DNA of 33,105 nt. Source: Candidatus Gastranaerophilales bacterium (GTDB lineage: Bacteria; Cyanobacteriota; Vampirovibrionia; Gastranaerophilales; Gastranaerophilaceae). How positions within the stretch are numbered: position 1 is the stretch's first letter; every line of letters begins with the position of its first letter. The notes under the pieces were generated by a model. It searched no databases. It saw only the letters and a program-made list of their open reading frames with translations, and was not told the DNA's origin. Below are positions 17,347 to 24,640 of this stretch, one piece after another. Location of the stretch: contig CALVAL010000016.1 in NCBI GenBank assembly GCA_944325535.1, positions 1 through 33,105 on the forward strand, read 5' to 3'. The translations under genes were made by a program, and so were the position numbers.

Positions 17347-18795
17347 TTAACCTTCTAAGAATCCTTTGATTAATTCATTAACTGTTTTTGGATTAGCTCT
17401 GCCCTTTGTCTCTTTCATTACCTGACCAACAAAGAATCCTAATAAATTAGTTTTACCGTTTCTATAAGCTTCTACCTGAGGCTGATTAGCTTCAATAATC
17501 TTTTGTACAATTTCTTTAATTGCTCCCTCATCAGAAATTTGGCTTAAGCCTTTTTTCTCAACGATTTCAGAAGCTTTTTCACCATTAGTAATCATATCTT
17601 CTACAAGAATTTGTTTACCAATATTATTAGAGATTGTACCTTTTTCGATTAATGAAATTAATTCCGCTAAATTTTCAGGAGTTAATTTTGTTTCATTAAT
17701 TTCTACCTTATTTTCTTTCAAGTAAGCTGCAATTTCACACATTATAAAGTTTACAGCTATTTTTGCATTAGCACCTAATTCTAATACTTTATCAAAGAAT
17801 AGAGCTAATGGCATTTGCTCAACTATAACAGAAGCATCATATTCGCTCAATCCGATACTCATATATCTTTGACGCTTAGCTTCAGGAAGCTCAGGCATTT
17901 TTGCTCTAATTTCTTCTACCCATTCTCTTGAAATTTCTAAAGGCATTAAATCAGGCTCAGGGAAATATCTATAGTCATGAGCATCTTCTTTTCCTCTCAT
18001 TGAGCGAGTCTCTCTCAAGTTATCATCCCAAAGTCTTGTTTCTTGAACAACTTGACCGCCTTCTTCAACGATTTCGATTTGTCTGTCTATTTCATATTCA
18101 ATTGCACGTTGTAGAGCAGAAAAACTGTTTACATTCTTGATTTCAGCTCTTGTTCCGAATTCTTTAGAACCTTTAGGCATTATTGAAATATTAGCATCAC
18201 ATCTCATTGAGCCTTCTTCTAAGTTACCATCACAAACACCTAAGTATCTTACAATATTTCTCAATTCTTCCATGTAATTTCTAGCTTCTTCACTTGATCT
18301 CATATCAGGCTCAGAAACGATTTCTAATAATGGAGTCCCTGCTCTATTCAAATCAACTAATGAACCTGTAGCACCATTAATACCTGCAGCACCTAAGTGA
18401 ACTAATTTTCCTGCATCTTCTTCTAAGTGAGCTCTTGTAATACCGATTCTTTTACCTTTAACATCGATATAGCCATCAACACAAATTGGCTCATCATATT
18501 GAGAAATTTGATACCCTTTTGGAAGATCTGGATAGAAATACTGTTTTCTATCAAATTTACATCTATTAGGAATTTTACAATTCAATGCAAGCCCTAATAA
18601 AATCCCCATATTAACACATTCTTTATTCAATACAGGTAAAACACCTGGCATACCTAAAGTAATTGCACTAGTCTGTGAATTCTGTTCATTACCGAATTCT
18701 GTTGAATCAGGTGCAAATATTTTAGATTTTGTCTTTAATTGCGCATGGACTTCCAGTCCGATTACGACTTCATATTTATCTCTTAAATCTGACAT
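17347..18795 (-). CDS. gatB: Aspartyl/glutamyl-tRNA(Asn/Gln) amidotransferase subunit B
   Basis: 482 residues, normal GatB length. Family blocks in order: VIGLEVHAQLKTKSKIF, KQYFYPDLPKGYQISQYDEP, THLEEDAGK-type ARAHLEEDAGK, DLNRAGTPLLEIVSEPDMRS, and EGSMRCDANISI. The C-terminal tail domain (about 395-482) contains KGTISNNIGKQ and ANPKTVNELI. With GatA and GatC it converts Glu-tRNA(Gln) or Asp-tRNA(Asn) to the amide form; GatB carries the kinase site. gatA and gatC are not in the window, so the complex is encoded at separate loci. Confidence 0.96.
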   Translation of the reverse strand: MSDLRDKYEVVIGLEVHAQLKTKSKIFAPDSTEFGNEQNSQTSAITLGMPGVLPVLNKECVNMGILLGLALNCKIPNRCKFDRKQYFYPDLPKGYQISQYDEPICVDGYIDVKGKRIGITRAHLEEDAGKLVHLGAAGINGATGSLVDLNRAGTPLLEIVSEPDMRSSEEARNYMEELRNIVRYLGVCDGNLEEGSMRCDANISIMPKGSKEFGTRAEIKNVNSFSALQRAIEYEIDRQIEIVEEGGQVVQETRLWDDNLRETRSMRGKEDAHDYRYFPEPDLMPLEISREWVEEIRAKMPELPEAKRQRYMSIGLSEYDASVIVEQMPLALFFDKVLELGANAKIAVNFIMCEIAAYLKENKVEINETKLTPENLAELISLIEKGTISNNIGKQILVEDMITNGEKASEIVEKKGLSQISDEGAIKEIVQKIIEANQPQVEAYRNGKTNLLGFFVGQVMKETKGRANPKTVNELIKGFLEG

Positions 18796-18838
18796 AATTT
18801 TTCCCTCACTTAATAAGAATATTCTAACATAAACATTT

Positions 18839-19183
18839 TTAAATGTTTTTTAAGTGCTTAATTTCTATTTTAGGATTTAAAATAATTGAAATTGCATCTA
18901 TCCTATATTTTTTATACTGCGGATTTTCTTGTAAATAAGTAAAAAGACCTTGTTTAATATGCTGATATTTTGATTTTGTAATCGCTTCCAGTGGAAGACC
19001 TGTAGAATTAGAGCTTCTAGTTTTTACCTCTATAAAAACAAGCGTATCTTTTTCTTGAGCAATAATATCAATTTCGCAAATGCGAGAAAATCTTTTGTTT
19101 GTATCTAAAATCTTATATCCGATTTTATTTAAATAATTTAAAGCAATTTCCTCGCCTTGTTTTCCAACTGAAATATTTGACAT
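18839..19183 (-). CDS. YraN/UPF0102 family endonuclease-like protein
   Basis: 114 residues, the typical family length. GKQGEEIALNYLNKIGYKIL, then NKRFSRICEIDIIAQEKDTLVFIEVKTRSS, gives the E...D...ExK arrangement of restriction-endonuclease-like folds (EIDIIA and FIEVKTR). The family is widespread and conserved, but its cellular substrate is unsettled. It lies 43 bases upstream of gatB on the same strand. Confidence 0.9.
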   Translation of the reverse strand: MSNISVGKQGEEIALNYLNKIGYKILDTNKRFSRICEIDIIAQEKDTLVFIEVKTRSSNSTGLPLEAITKSKYQHIKQGLFTYLQENPQYKKYRIDAISIILNPKIEIKHLKNI

Positions 19184-19236
19184 AAGTGTATATTAACATA
19201 AAAGGTCTTGAATTTTTAGAATATCAGTTTTTATAT

Positions 19237-19452
19237 TTACTCTTTAAAATCAAACAAATCTTTAACTTCTACTCCTAAATTGTCTGCAATTATCTTTAAT
19301 TTAGTTACGGTAACATCTGTTTTTGCAAGTTCAAGTAAGCTAATCATAGCTCTTGAAACACCATTAACTCCAATATCATCTTGAGTTAATTTTCGTTCAT
19401 TTCTTAATTTTTTTAAATTTTTTGCGAATTTTTCTAAAAAAGACTTGTTCAT
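19237..19452 (-). CDS. XRE family transcriptional regulator, single-domain
   Basis: 71 residues from the ATG at 19452 (MNKSFLEKFAKNLKKLRNER). The frame stays open upstream to a TTG at 19503, but that extension has no ribosome site and would cover two operator-like palindromes, so I prefer the ATG. The HTH spans about 9-63: LKKLRNERKLTQDDIG, then VSRAMISLLELAKTDVTVTKLKIIADNLGVEVKDLF. There is no ligand domain. It is divergent from the HAD-like gene at 19519 and probably represses itself, that gene, or both. Confidence 0.78.
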   Translation of the reverse strand: MNKSFLEKFAKNLKKLRNERKLTQDDIGVNGVSRAMISLLELAKTDVTVTKLKIIADNLGVEVKDLFDFKE

Positions 19453-19462
19453 TTTTAAATTG

Positions 19463-19475
19463 TTAGTTATACTAG
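19463..19475. promoter_or_regulatory. Candidate XRE operator, site 1
   Basis: TTAGTTATACTAG is an imperfect palindrome centred on 19469 with the core TAGT-nnnn-ACTA. It resembles site 2 (19488-19500), 25 bases away centre to centre, and lies just upstream of the preferred XRE start. Confidence 0.45.
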
Positions 19476-19487
19476 CATTAGCTACAA

Positions 19488-19500
19488 CTAGTGACACTAG
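19488..19500. promoter_or_regulatory. Candidate XRE operator, site 2
   Basis: CTAGTGACACTAG is a perfect 13-bp palindrome around a central A (19494). It sits immediately before the ribosome site of the HAD-like gene, so a bound repressor could block both divergent transcripts. Confidence 0.5.
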
Positions 19501-19518
19501 CAATAGAAAGGATTAATT

Positions 19519-19854
19519 ATGTTTAGAAAGAAAATATTAATAGATTTAGATGGGGTTTTGAATGAGTATGGGAAAGAAAAATTCGATGAGAATTTTATCC
19601 CTGAAATTAAAACCGGCGCTTTTGATTTTTTAGATAAATTATCTAAAGATGCTGAATTATATTTATTTACTTCAAGGAATTTATTACTAGCTTCTAAATG
19701 GTTAATTAAGAATAAATTAGATAACTTTTTTAAGGATGTAACAAATATAAAACTACCATCTTTTCTTTATATTGATGATAGGACAATTTGCTTTAAAGGC
19801 GATTATAATAAGACGTTAGATGAAATTAGAAATTTCAAAGTTTATTGGAAATAA
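19519..19854 (+). CDS. Short HAD-superfamily phosphatase-like protein
   Basis: 111 residues. HAD motif I is seen as LIDLDGVLNEYG (nucleophile D8, acid D10), motif II as LYLFTSRN, and motif IV as YIDDRTICF. A motif III lysine (SKWLIKNKL) is plausible. This is the small capless HAD type often found in phages and mobile regions, some acting on nucleotides or 5'/3' ends. The substrate is unknown. AAAGGA precedes the ATG. It is divergent from the XRE gene over two palindromic sites. Confidence 0.78.
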   Translation: MFRKKILIDLDGVLNEYGKEKFDENFIPEIKTGAFDFLDKLSKDAELYLFTSRNLLLASKWLIKNKLDNFFKDVTNIKLPSFLYIDDRTICFKGDYNKTLDEIRNFKVYWK

Positions 19855-19872
19855 AAACCTTCTCCATTTCTC

Positions 19873-19950
19873 AACTAGTGATTAGTGAGGAGTGAAGAGT
19901 GAATAGATTTATTTTTATTAATTCCTTCTCAACTCCTAAACTTATAAACT
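19873..19950 (+). repeat. Composite dispersed repeat, copy 1
   Basis: 78 bases in two parts. AACTAGTGATTAGTGAGGAG-like sequence (19873-19906) is joined by an AT spacer to a CTTCTCAACTCCTAAACTTATAAACT part (19925-19950). The reverse complement of 32807-32877 has the same two parts in the same order. The second part also matches the right flank of the S23 gene (29355-29385) with one indel and one mismatch. Confidence 0.75.
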
Positions 19951-19957
19951 TTTTAAT

Positions 19958-19990
19958 ACCTCATCCTAACCTTCTCCTTATATGAGAAGG
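19958..19990 (+). repeat. CCTCATCCTAACCTTCTCC repeat with hairpin
   Basis: CCTCATCCTAA is followed by CCTTCTC (19970-19976) that pairs with GAGAAGG (19984-19990). The same layout, CCCCATCCTAA followed by a CCTTCCCC hairpin, recurs at 33042-33072, again near a composite repeat. It looks like a REP-type extragenic element. Confidence 0.6.
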
Positions 19991-20143
19991 AATGTTTTCC
20001 AAGCCCTCTCCTTAAAGAGATGGTTTAGTTAAGGTGATAGTTTTGTACCTTTAAACATTTCCGCTATTTAATTCTCTCCAATTTGATAGATAGCTTCATA
20101 GTTTATTAGAGATAATTTCAAACTATATTCCTGACCTTAATAC

Positions 20144-21313
20144 TTATTTTGTTCTTAGTTCTCCATCTGTTATAGAAATATTATCTTTAGCTTTTTGTAA
20201 ATATTCAAATTTAAATACTTTACTCTTATCTTTAAGCTTATCTTCCAAATAATAATTTTTAGAAGTTTCCACAACGTTTTCCAAATTTCTAAATGAATAT
20301 TGTTTTGATTCCATCTCTTTGGCAAGTTCTTTTAAATTACTTTCGTTAGCCTGAAAAAAAGCATCGCTATTTTTTATATTCTTCAAATTTGTTTTTAAAG
20401 CTTCATATAAGCAGTCTTTATCAGGCAAAGGAACTTCCTTAATATTTTTAAATCTACTCATTGCTGCACCATCAAGCGCATTATTTTTGGGAGATAAATT
20501 TGTAGTCCCAACTACAATGACATTAGGAGTCTTTGTACTCAATTCATCCATATAATTTAAAAATGCTGAGCGATGTTCTAATTTAGTCATAAAGTATGAT
20601 CCCCCAGTATGCTCAGTCATTTTTTCTATTGGTTGTACTATTGTATCAATTTCATTAAAAGTTACTACATATCTCTTCTGAGGATTTTCTTGAGCAGTTT
20701 TAATAATACTCTCAAAAATTCTTTTCAAATTATCAGTTCCCTTACCTGCCCATTCAGAATTAAAATCAGAATGTTTTACCTCCATGTATTCAGCATTTAA
20801 TGTTTTAGCATATATTTTTGCAAAAAATGATTTTCCTGTTCCTGGAGAACCATATAATAATAAACGATTTGTAACTTCTGGAGCTCCTACTTCTTTTAGT
20901 AGACCTGAATCTGCTCTATTATAATTGAGTTGATGTTGTAAAAAATCTTTTAAATTCGTATTAAGACTTTTACAGTTCTCTAGTGTTGGAATTTTTATAT
21001 CATTAGCCAAAGATGTAAATTCTAAAATTGCTTTTTGTAGTTTAGGAGACTTTTTCTTTGCAAGTGCCATATCATAGTTTACGATTGCATTCGACGTTAC
21101 TGGAATTAGCAAAGCCGTCGCAAAACAAGCAGTGCTGAAAGCAGCACCTAAAAGAATTTTATTACGCTTATCATTTTGAGCTTCTTGTTTTTTGAAATGC
21201 TCATTTATCGAATTTAAAATACTTAAATTATTATCAACATTTTGTTGATTATTCTTAAAAGATAAATAACTTTTATACTTATAGTTATTAATTTGCGTAA
21301 TTGGCTGAATCAT
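20144..21313 (-). CDS. Membrane-anchored AAA+ ATPase with MIQPITQINN...SFKN N-terminus
   Basis: 389 residues. The first 22 residues carry the window's recurring N-terminal pattern (QINN, then LSFKN). One hydrophobic segment at about 52-75 could anchor it. The AAA+ core starts near 130: Walker A GSPGTGKS (155-162), Walker B VVTFNEID (216-223), sensor 1 GTTN (N272) and an arginine-finger-like R287 in AAMSRF. Walker B has Asn220 where most AAA+ proteins have Asp, while the catalytic Glu221 is kept. The core resembles FtsH/Cdc48-type remodelling ATPases but lacks the protease domain. The substrate is unknown. It is adjacent to two further orphan genes with the same N-terminal pattern. Confidence 0.85.
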   Translation of the reverse strand: MIQPITQINNYKYKSYLSFKNNQQNVDNNLSILNSINEHFKKQEAQNDKRNKILLGAAFSTACFATALLIPVTSNAIVNYDMALAKKKSPKLQKAILEFTSLANDIKIPTLENCKSLNTNLKDFLQHQLNYNRADSGLLKEVGAPEVTNRLLLYGSPGTGKSFFAKIYAKTLNAEYMEVKHSDFNSEWAGKGTDNLKRIFESIIKTAQENPQKRYVVTFNEIDTIVQPIEKMTEHTGGSYFMTKLEHRSAFLNYMDELSTKTPNVIVVGTTNLSPKNNALDGAAMSRFKNIKEVPLPDKDCLYEALKTNLKNIKNSDAFFQANESNLKELAKEMESKQYSFRNLENVVETSKNYYLEDKLKDKSKVFKFEYLQKAKDNISITDGELRTK

Positions 21314-21377
21314 TTGCTTAATACTCCTTATATACTAAAAGAGATGTATACTTTTATACATCTCTCTTCTCAATAAT

Positions 21378-21737
21378 CTAATAATCACGGTGATTAGGAT
21401 ACATTGGATCATAATCATCCGTCTCGTTATCATCTCCTGGACGAATTTTATGATCTATCATATCTCCACCTATGGCACCTGAGGCACAACCTAAAGCTCC
21501 TAAAAGTAGAGGTGCTGCTAATCCTCCAGTCGCAGCTGTTGCAATTGCTCCTAAACCAATTCCAGCTAATGTGCCGACAACACTACCTATAGAACCTCCA
21601 TATCTTGCTTTTCCACTAAAATTTACATTATCATTTTTAGTTGGAATAGTTTGCGTACTGTTAGCATTCATTTGGTTTTGTTTTTTACCTATATTAACTC
21701 TATTATAGTTAATATTATTAATTGCTGAAATTCTCAT
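21378..21737 (-). CDS. Glycine-zipper small protein with MRIS.INNIN N-terminus
   Basis: 119 residues. The N-terminus MRISAINNIN with VNFSGK at 38-43 follows the recurring pattern. Residues 46-95 form a Gly/Ala-rich hydrophobic stretch (GGSIGSVVGTLAGIGLGAIA, then GGLAAPLLLGALG) with small residues at regular spacing, a glycine zipper able to pack as membrane hairpin helices. The tail is acidic (GDDNETDDYDP). GGAGA with usual spacing precedes the ATG. Such domains occur in outer-membrane proteins, colicin-like proteins and mechanosensitive proteins; which applies is unknown. It lies 64 bases upstream of the AAA+ gene, so cotranscription is likely. Confidence 0.75.
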   Translation of the reverse strand: MRISAINNINYNRVNIGKKQNQMNANSTQTIPTKNDNVNFSGKARYGGSIGSVVGTLAGIGLGAIATAATGGLAAPLLLGALGCASGAIGGDMIDHKIRPGDDNETDDYDPMYPNHRDY

Positions 21738-21803
21738 CGACTATTCTCCTTCAAGAGCACAATATCATATATAAAAAGTATTGTCAATTAGGAGTTATTA
21801 ACA

Positions 21804-21830
21804 ATAAAAAAACTAAGCTTTACGCTTAGT
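21804..21830 (-). terminator. Intrinsic terminator after tRNA-Gly
   Basis: On the minus strand ACTAAGC (21830-21824), a five-base loop and GCTTAGT (21818-21812) are followed by a run of T (complement of the A run at 21805-21811). It ends the tRNA-Gly transcript. Confidence 0.8.
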
Positions 21831-21861
21831 CTGTTTTTATCTTCTCATATTTATTTTTAAA

Positions 21862-21936
21862 TGGAGCGGGAGACGAGGCTCGAACTCGCGACATCCTCCT
21901 TGGCAAGGAGGCATTCTACCACTGAATTACCCCCGC
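21862..21936 (-). tRNA. tRNA-Gly (GCC anticodon), CCA encoded
   Basis: Read on the minus strand from 21936: acceptor GCGGGGG, D-arm TTCAGTGGTAGAA, anticodon arm CCTCC-TTGCCAA-GGAGG with GCC, T-arm GCGAG-TTCGAGC-CTCGT, acceptor CTCCCGC, discriminator T, then an encoded CCA (21864-21862). All stems pair, with one G-U in the acceptor and one in the T stem. It has its own promoter (22004-22031) and terminator. Confidence 0.96.
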
Positions 21937-22003
21937 GAATAATTCACCAAGCTTATTGGGGCTGCTACTGACCGAACCATTTACCCCCGCTCGGTATATT
22001 TTT

Positions 22004-22031
22004 ATAATACATGCTAAGTTTTTAATGTCAA
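22004..22031 (-). promoter_or_regulatory. Promoter of tRNA-Gly
   Basis: On the minus strand a perfect TTGACA (22031-22026), a 16-base spacer and TATTAT (22009-22004) stand about 70 bases upstream of the tRNA. Transcription would start near 21997, giving a 5' leader of about 60 bases to be cut by RNase P. Confidence 0.75.
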
Positions 22032-22070
22032 GCGATTGAATATTATGAAAATGAAATTTTGATAAATTAG

Positions 22071-22730
22071 CTATCTATAAAGCTTTTCTAAGGGATTTCC
22101 CTTGCCTTGAGCAGGTAAAAATCTAGCATCGACCAAGCGATAATCCTTTATTTTCCCAAGCTTATTTCTTACAATCTCAAACTTCGTATGCAAAATATAT
22201 CTCATTCCTTTATCATCTTTAATAGAATTTCGATAATCATTCACATAATCAAGCCCTTTTCTGTTATATAATTTTATAGCTTCTACAGTCTCAGGAGAGT
22301 ATGGATTATTTAAAAGCTCTTTTGCATTATGCTTTGCTTTACCTATTCCTTTTGCTAAATAAGTTTCAAAATCATCTACATTTGCTCCTGAAATCATATA
22401 GGAAACTGGTGAGTATTTGTCAACGCTTCCAGAAAAACGGTTATAGAATGAACGAACCTTGGGTAAATTTCTATAATCGATATCAGAAGCTCCAACGTAA
22501 GCTCTTAGCTTTTGTTCAGCAACATTTAGAGGTTTAGTAATTTCACTAAGCGGCTTGTTTAAGACTCTTACAATCTTGCCTTGGAGTTTTTTTACAATAT
22601 CCAAATTAGCAACTGGTGCATAGCTGCTATTAGCTTCTGCAACCCAATGCACAACCGGATAAGTTGATTTAAAATTTACCCCTTGAGTTTTATTTTGGAT
22701 ACTTAAATTATTTATAGAATTTATTTGCAT
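22071..22730 (-). CDS. Orphan protein with MQINSINN...VNFKS N-terminus
   Basis: 219 residues, no known family. The N-terminus MQINSINNLSIQNKTQ with VNFKS at 18-22 is the clearest case of the recurring pattern. The rest looks helical and basic in the C-terminal part (TKFEIVRNKLGKIKDYRLVD). No signal peptide or membrane segment is evident. No strong ribosome site is visible directly before the ATG. It precedes the tRNA-Gly gene, the glycine-zipper gene and the AAA+ gene on the same strand; the tRNA promoter starts inside the gap after it, so it is a separate unit. Confidence 0.72.
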   Translation of the reverse strand: MQINSINNLSIQNKTQGVNFKSTYPVVHWVAEANSSYAPVANLDIVKKLQGKIVRVLNKPLSEITKPLNVAEQKLRAYVGASDIDYRNLPKVRSFYNRFSGSVDKYSPVSYMISGANVDDFETYLAKGIGKAKHNAKELLNNPYSPETVEAIKLYNRKGLDYVNDYRNSIKDDKGMRYILHTKFEIVRNKLGKIKDYRLVDARFLPAQGKGNPLEKLYR

Positions 22731-22770
22731 AGTGAATTAAAACGCCTAAAAATATTTTTTGCTAGTAAAT

Positions 22771-24009
22771 TTAGTTCCAGCTAAATCCGTCTTCTTTCAT
22801 TCTTCTGATAACTTCTTTCAGCTCATCTTTAGAACATACTATAGACACTCTAAAAAAGCCTTTTCCATAGTCACCAAAAGCGTCTCCAGGGACAGCCACA
22901 ACTCCTGATTTTTTCAACAAATCATCAGTAAATTCTACTGAACTTTTATATCTAGGAGGGATTGGAAGCCATAAATAAAATGTAGCATCTGGAATATAAA
23001 AATCACCCCAGCCTAATTCCTTTAATCCTTCTACAAAAATCGTTTGATTTTCTTTAAATGATTTATTAGCATTAGCAATATATTCATCACCCTCTTTTGA
23101 ATTAATAATTTCAGCACCAGCGATTTGTAGAGCTTTGAATATTCCTGAATCAATAGTTGATTTTAATTTTCCAAAAATCTGTACAGCCTCTTTATTACCG
23201 CAAATCCAGCCTAGTCTCCATCCTGTCATCGCATAAGGTTTAGAAAAACTAAAAAACTCTACTGCAATATCTTTAGCACCATCTATTTCCAAAATACTTA
23301 GAGGTTTTTTATCTTCTTCAAAGTACATATCAGTATAAGCAGCATCAGAAATCAATAGAATATGATGGCGCTTACAAAAATCAACAACACTTTTTAAATA
23401 TTCACGAGTCGCACAAGCTCCAAGTGGATTATTAGGATAATTAATAATCAAAGCTTTAACTTTTTTAGGATTGTATCCCTCTTTTACCAAATTAGAAAAA
23501 ACTTCTTCTAAATCAGGCATAAAATTATTTTCTATTGTCAAAGGTACTGCATATGCTGCCCCACCTGATACTTTTATCATTTCTTTATAGCTTGCATATC
23601 CAGGATCCGGTACCATGATAATATCTTGCTCATCTTGATTAGTTGTAGGATTAATCATTGCTCTTATAAAGTTTGCAATACCTTCTTTTGATCCTATTAA
23701 TGAAAAAATTTCATCCACTGGTGATAGCTCAACATTGAATCTATTTTTCATTCTCTGAGCAATAGCTTCTCGAAGATAGATTTCACCCTTAGGTGTTGAG
23801 TATGTATGCACACCAGCTTTATCCAACGATTTTTTAAGACTATCAATTACAAACTCTGGAGGAGTAGCAGTAGGAGCGCCCATTGACAAGGTGATAGGTT
23901 TGCGTCCTTTTGCCGTAAGCTCAGGAGTTAATTTTGCAACCGTCTCTTTAATTCTAAACATAATATAAGTCTCTAGCGATTGCACATAGTCATTAAAAAA
24001 TTCTTGCAT
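22771..24009 (-). CDS. Class I/II PLP aminotransferase, LL-diaminopimelate aminotransferase-like
   Basis: 412 residues. The PLP lysine is K257 in SFSKPYAMTGWRLGW, with N194 (YPNNP), D222, Y225 (SDAAYTDMY) and R265. IGSKEGIA (105-112) is a block I associate with the DapL/AlaC side of the family. DapL makes LL-diaminopimelate for lysine and peptidoglycan in cyanobacteria and some anaerobes. Alanine or aspartate aminotransferase activity is the alternative, so no symbol is given. GAGGA precedes the ATG and lies inside an 11-bp inverted repeat (24009-24046). Confidence 0.85.
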   Translation of the reverse strand: MQEFFNDYVQSLETYIMFRIKETVAKLTPELTAKGRKPITLSMGAPTATPPEFVIDSLKKSLDKAGVHTYSTPKGEIYLREAIAQRMKNRFNVELSPVDEIFSLIGSKEGIANFIRAMINPTTNQDEQDIIMVPDPGYASYKEMIKVSGGAAYAVPLTIENNFMPDLEEVFSNLVKEGYNPKKVKALIINYPNNPLGACATREYLKSVVDFCKRHHILLISDAAYTDMYFEEDKKPLSILEIDGAKDIAVEFFSFSKPYAMTGWRLGWICGNKEAVQIFGKLKSTIDSGIFKALQIAGAEIINSKEGDEYIANANKSFKENQTIFVEGLKELGWGDFYIPDATFYLWLPIPPRYKSSVEFTDDLLKKSGVVAVPGDAFGDYGKGFFRVSIVCSKDELKEVIRRMKEDGFSWN

Positions 24010-24046
24010 ATAATAATCCTCATTAAACTCGATAAGGATTATTATA
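24009..24046. promoter_or_regulatory. Inverted repeat over the aminotransferase start and ribosome site
   Basis: TATAATAATCC (24009-24019) and GGATTATTATA (24036-24046) are perfect 11-base arms separated by 16 bases. On the minus strand the second arm holds the GGA of the ribosome site and runs into the start codon. The first arm contains a TATAAT that could be the -10. It may be an operator or a translation-blocking hairpin. Confidence 0.5.
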
Positions 24047-24057
24047 TACCAATTTTT

Positions 24058-24369
24058 TTAAAGTGAACAGTTTTTTATTGTAGGAATTTTTATACAATTG
24101 TCCAAATACTCTATTGTACTGAGTTTTTCATTGTATAAATACTTAATAAAATTAAGATATGAGATATCAAAAGAACTCAATAGAATATTTATTTCAAACC
24201 CCTCTGAGCAGAAAGGCTCATAATCATATACAACATAGCTGTTATATTTACTTTTCCACTCTTTACGTTCGACTTTGCAGTTATTTTCTTCTGCGACATC
24301 TTCGACCCAATCTACAATGTCTTTGTTAATATTTTTTATTTCTAAATATTTATTTTGTAATTTTTCCAT
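24058..24369 (-). CDS. Small orphan protein, 103 residues
   Basis: Acidic, soluble, 103 residues with no family I recognise. The first 30 residues look helical (KYLEIKNINKDIVDWVEDVAEENN), followed by strand-rich sequence (YNSYVVYDYEPF, EINILLSS). GGAG lies 10 bases before the ATG. Codon use matches the surroundings. It could belong with the 72-residue gene upstream (24696-24914), but a terminator-like hairpin lies between them. Confidence 0.55.
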   Translation of the reverse strand: MEKLQNKYLEIKNINKDIVDWVEDVAEENNCKVERKEWKSKYNSYVVYDYEPFCSEGFEINILLSSFDISYLNFIKYLYNEKLSTIEYLDNCIKIPTIKNCSL

Positions 24370-24572
24370 AACAACATATCTCCATACAGAAATTTTAAGT
24401 GTTTCTATATGAACATAAATTACCTGTTAGTTTAGTTTTTAGGGGTAAACTCTTAAGAAATAAGGTATTAGAATTATCGGTTATTAAATCTGAATTTGCA
24501 GTTATAAAGTATTATAATAACAATAAGATAAAACAAGCATAAAATAAAAATCACAAATTTAAATCTATTTAG

Positions 24573-24614
24573 AAAAAAACATTTACTCCATCTTACAAAA
24601 TAAGATGGAGCAAA
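24573..24614 (-). terminator. Intrinsic terminator or attenuator hairpin
   Basis: On the minus strand CTCCATCTTA (24610-24601), loop TTTTG and TAAGATGGAG (24595-24586) form a perfect 10-bp stem. It extends by four pairs through a G-U, and TG plus seven T follow (24579-24573). It would end transcripts from the 72-residue gene or attenuate reading into the 103-residue gene. Confidence 0.7.
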
Positions 24615-24640
24615 ATATCTTGAAAGTATTTTCTCTTCAT
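24593..24640 (-). CDS. Possible 15-residue leader peptide
   Basis: AAAGGA three bases before an ATG (24640-24638) opens a 15-codon frame whose TAA (24595-24593) is the first triplet of the hairpin's 3' arm. A ribosome at the stop would melt the terminator, the geometry of a leader-peptide attenuator. The peptide (MKRKYFQDILLHLIL) has no long run of one amino acid, though Leu is 4 of 15. It may be chance. Confidence 0.25.
   Translation of the reverse strand: MKRKYFQDILLHLIL

Larger units (their letters stand above)
19855..20143. other. 289-base gene-free repeat region
   Basis: After the HAD-like gene come composite repeat copy 1 (19873-19950), a CCTCATCCTAACCTTCTCC repeat with a hairpin (19958-19990), and a CCCTCTCCTTAAAGAGATGG element ending in AGTTAAGGTGATAG (20004-20040). 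The last 100 bases before the AAA+ gene stop hold nothing I recognise. No coding frame is convincing. Confidence 0.6.

Noticed and set aside
21404-21708. Plus-strand frames opposite the glycine-zipper gene
   Set aside because: Without ribosome sites; the opposite frame has a good ribosome site and the shared N-terminal motif.
21937-21997. A second, complete tRNA upstream of tRNA-Gly
   Set aside because: Only the first ten bases and a D-arm-like stretch are present; no anticodon or T arm can be formed.
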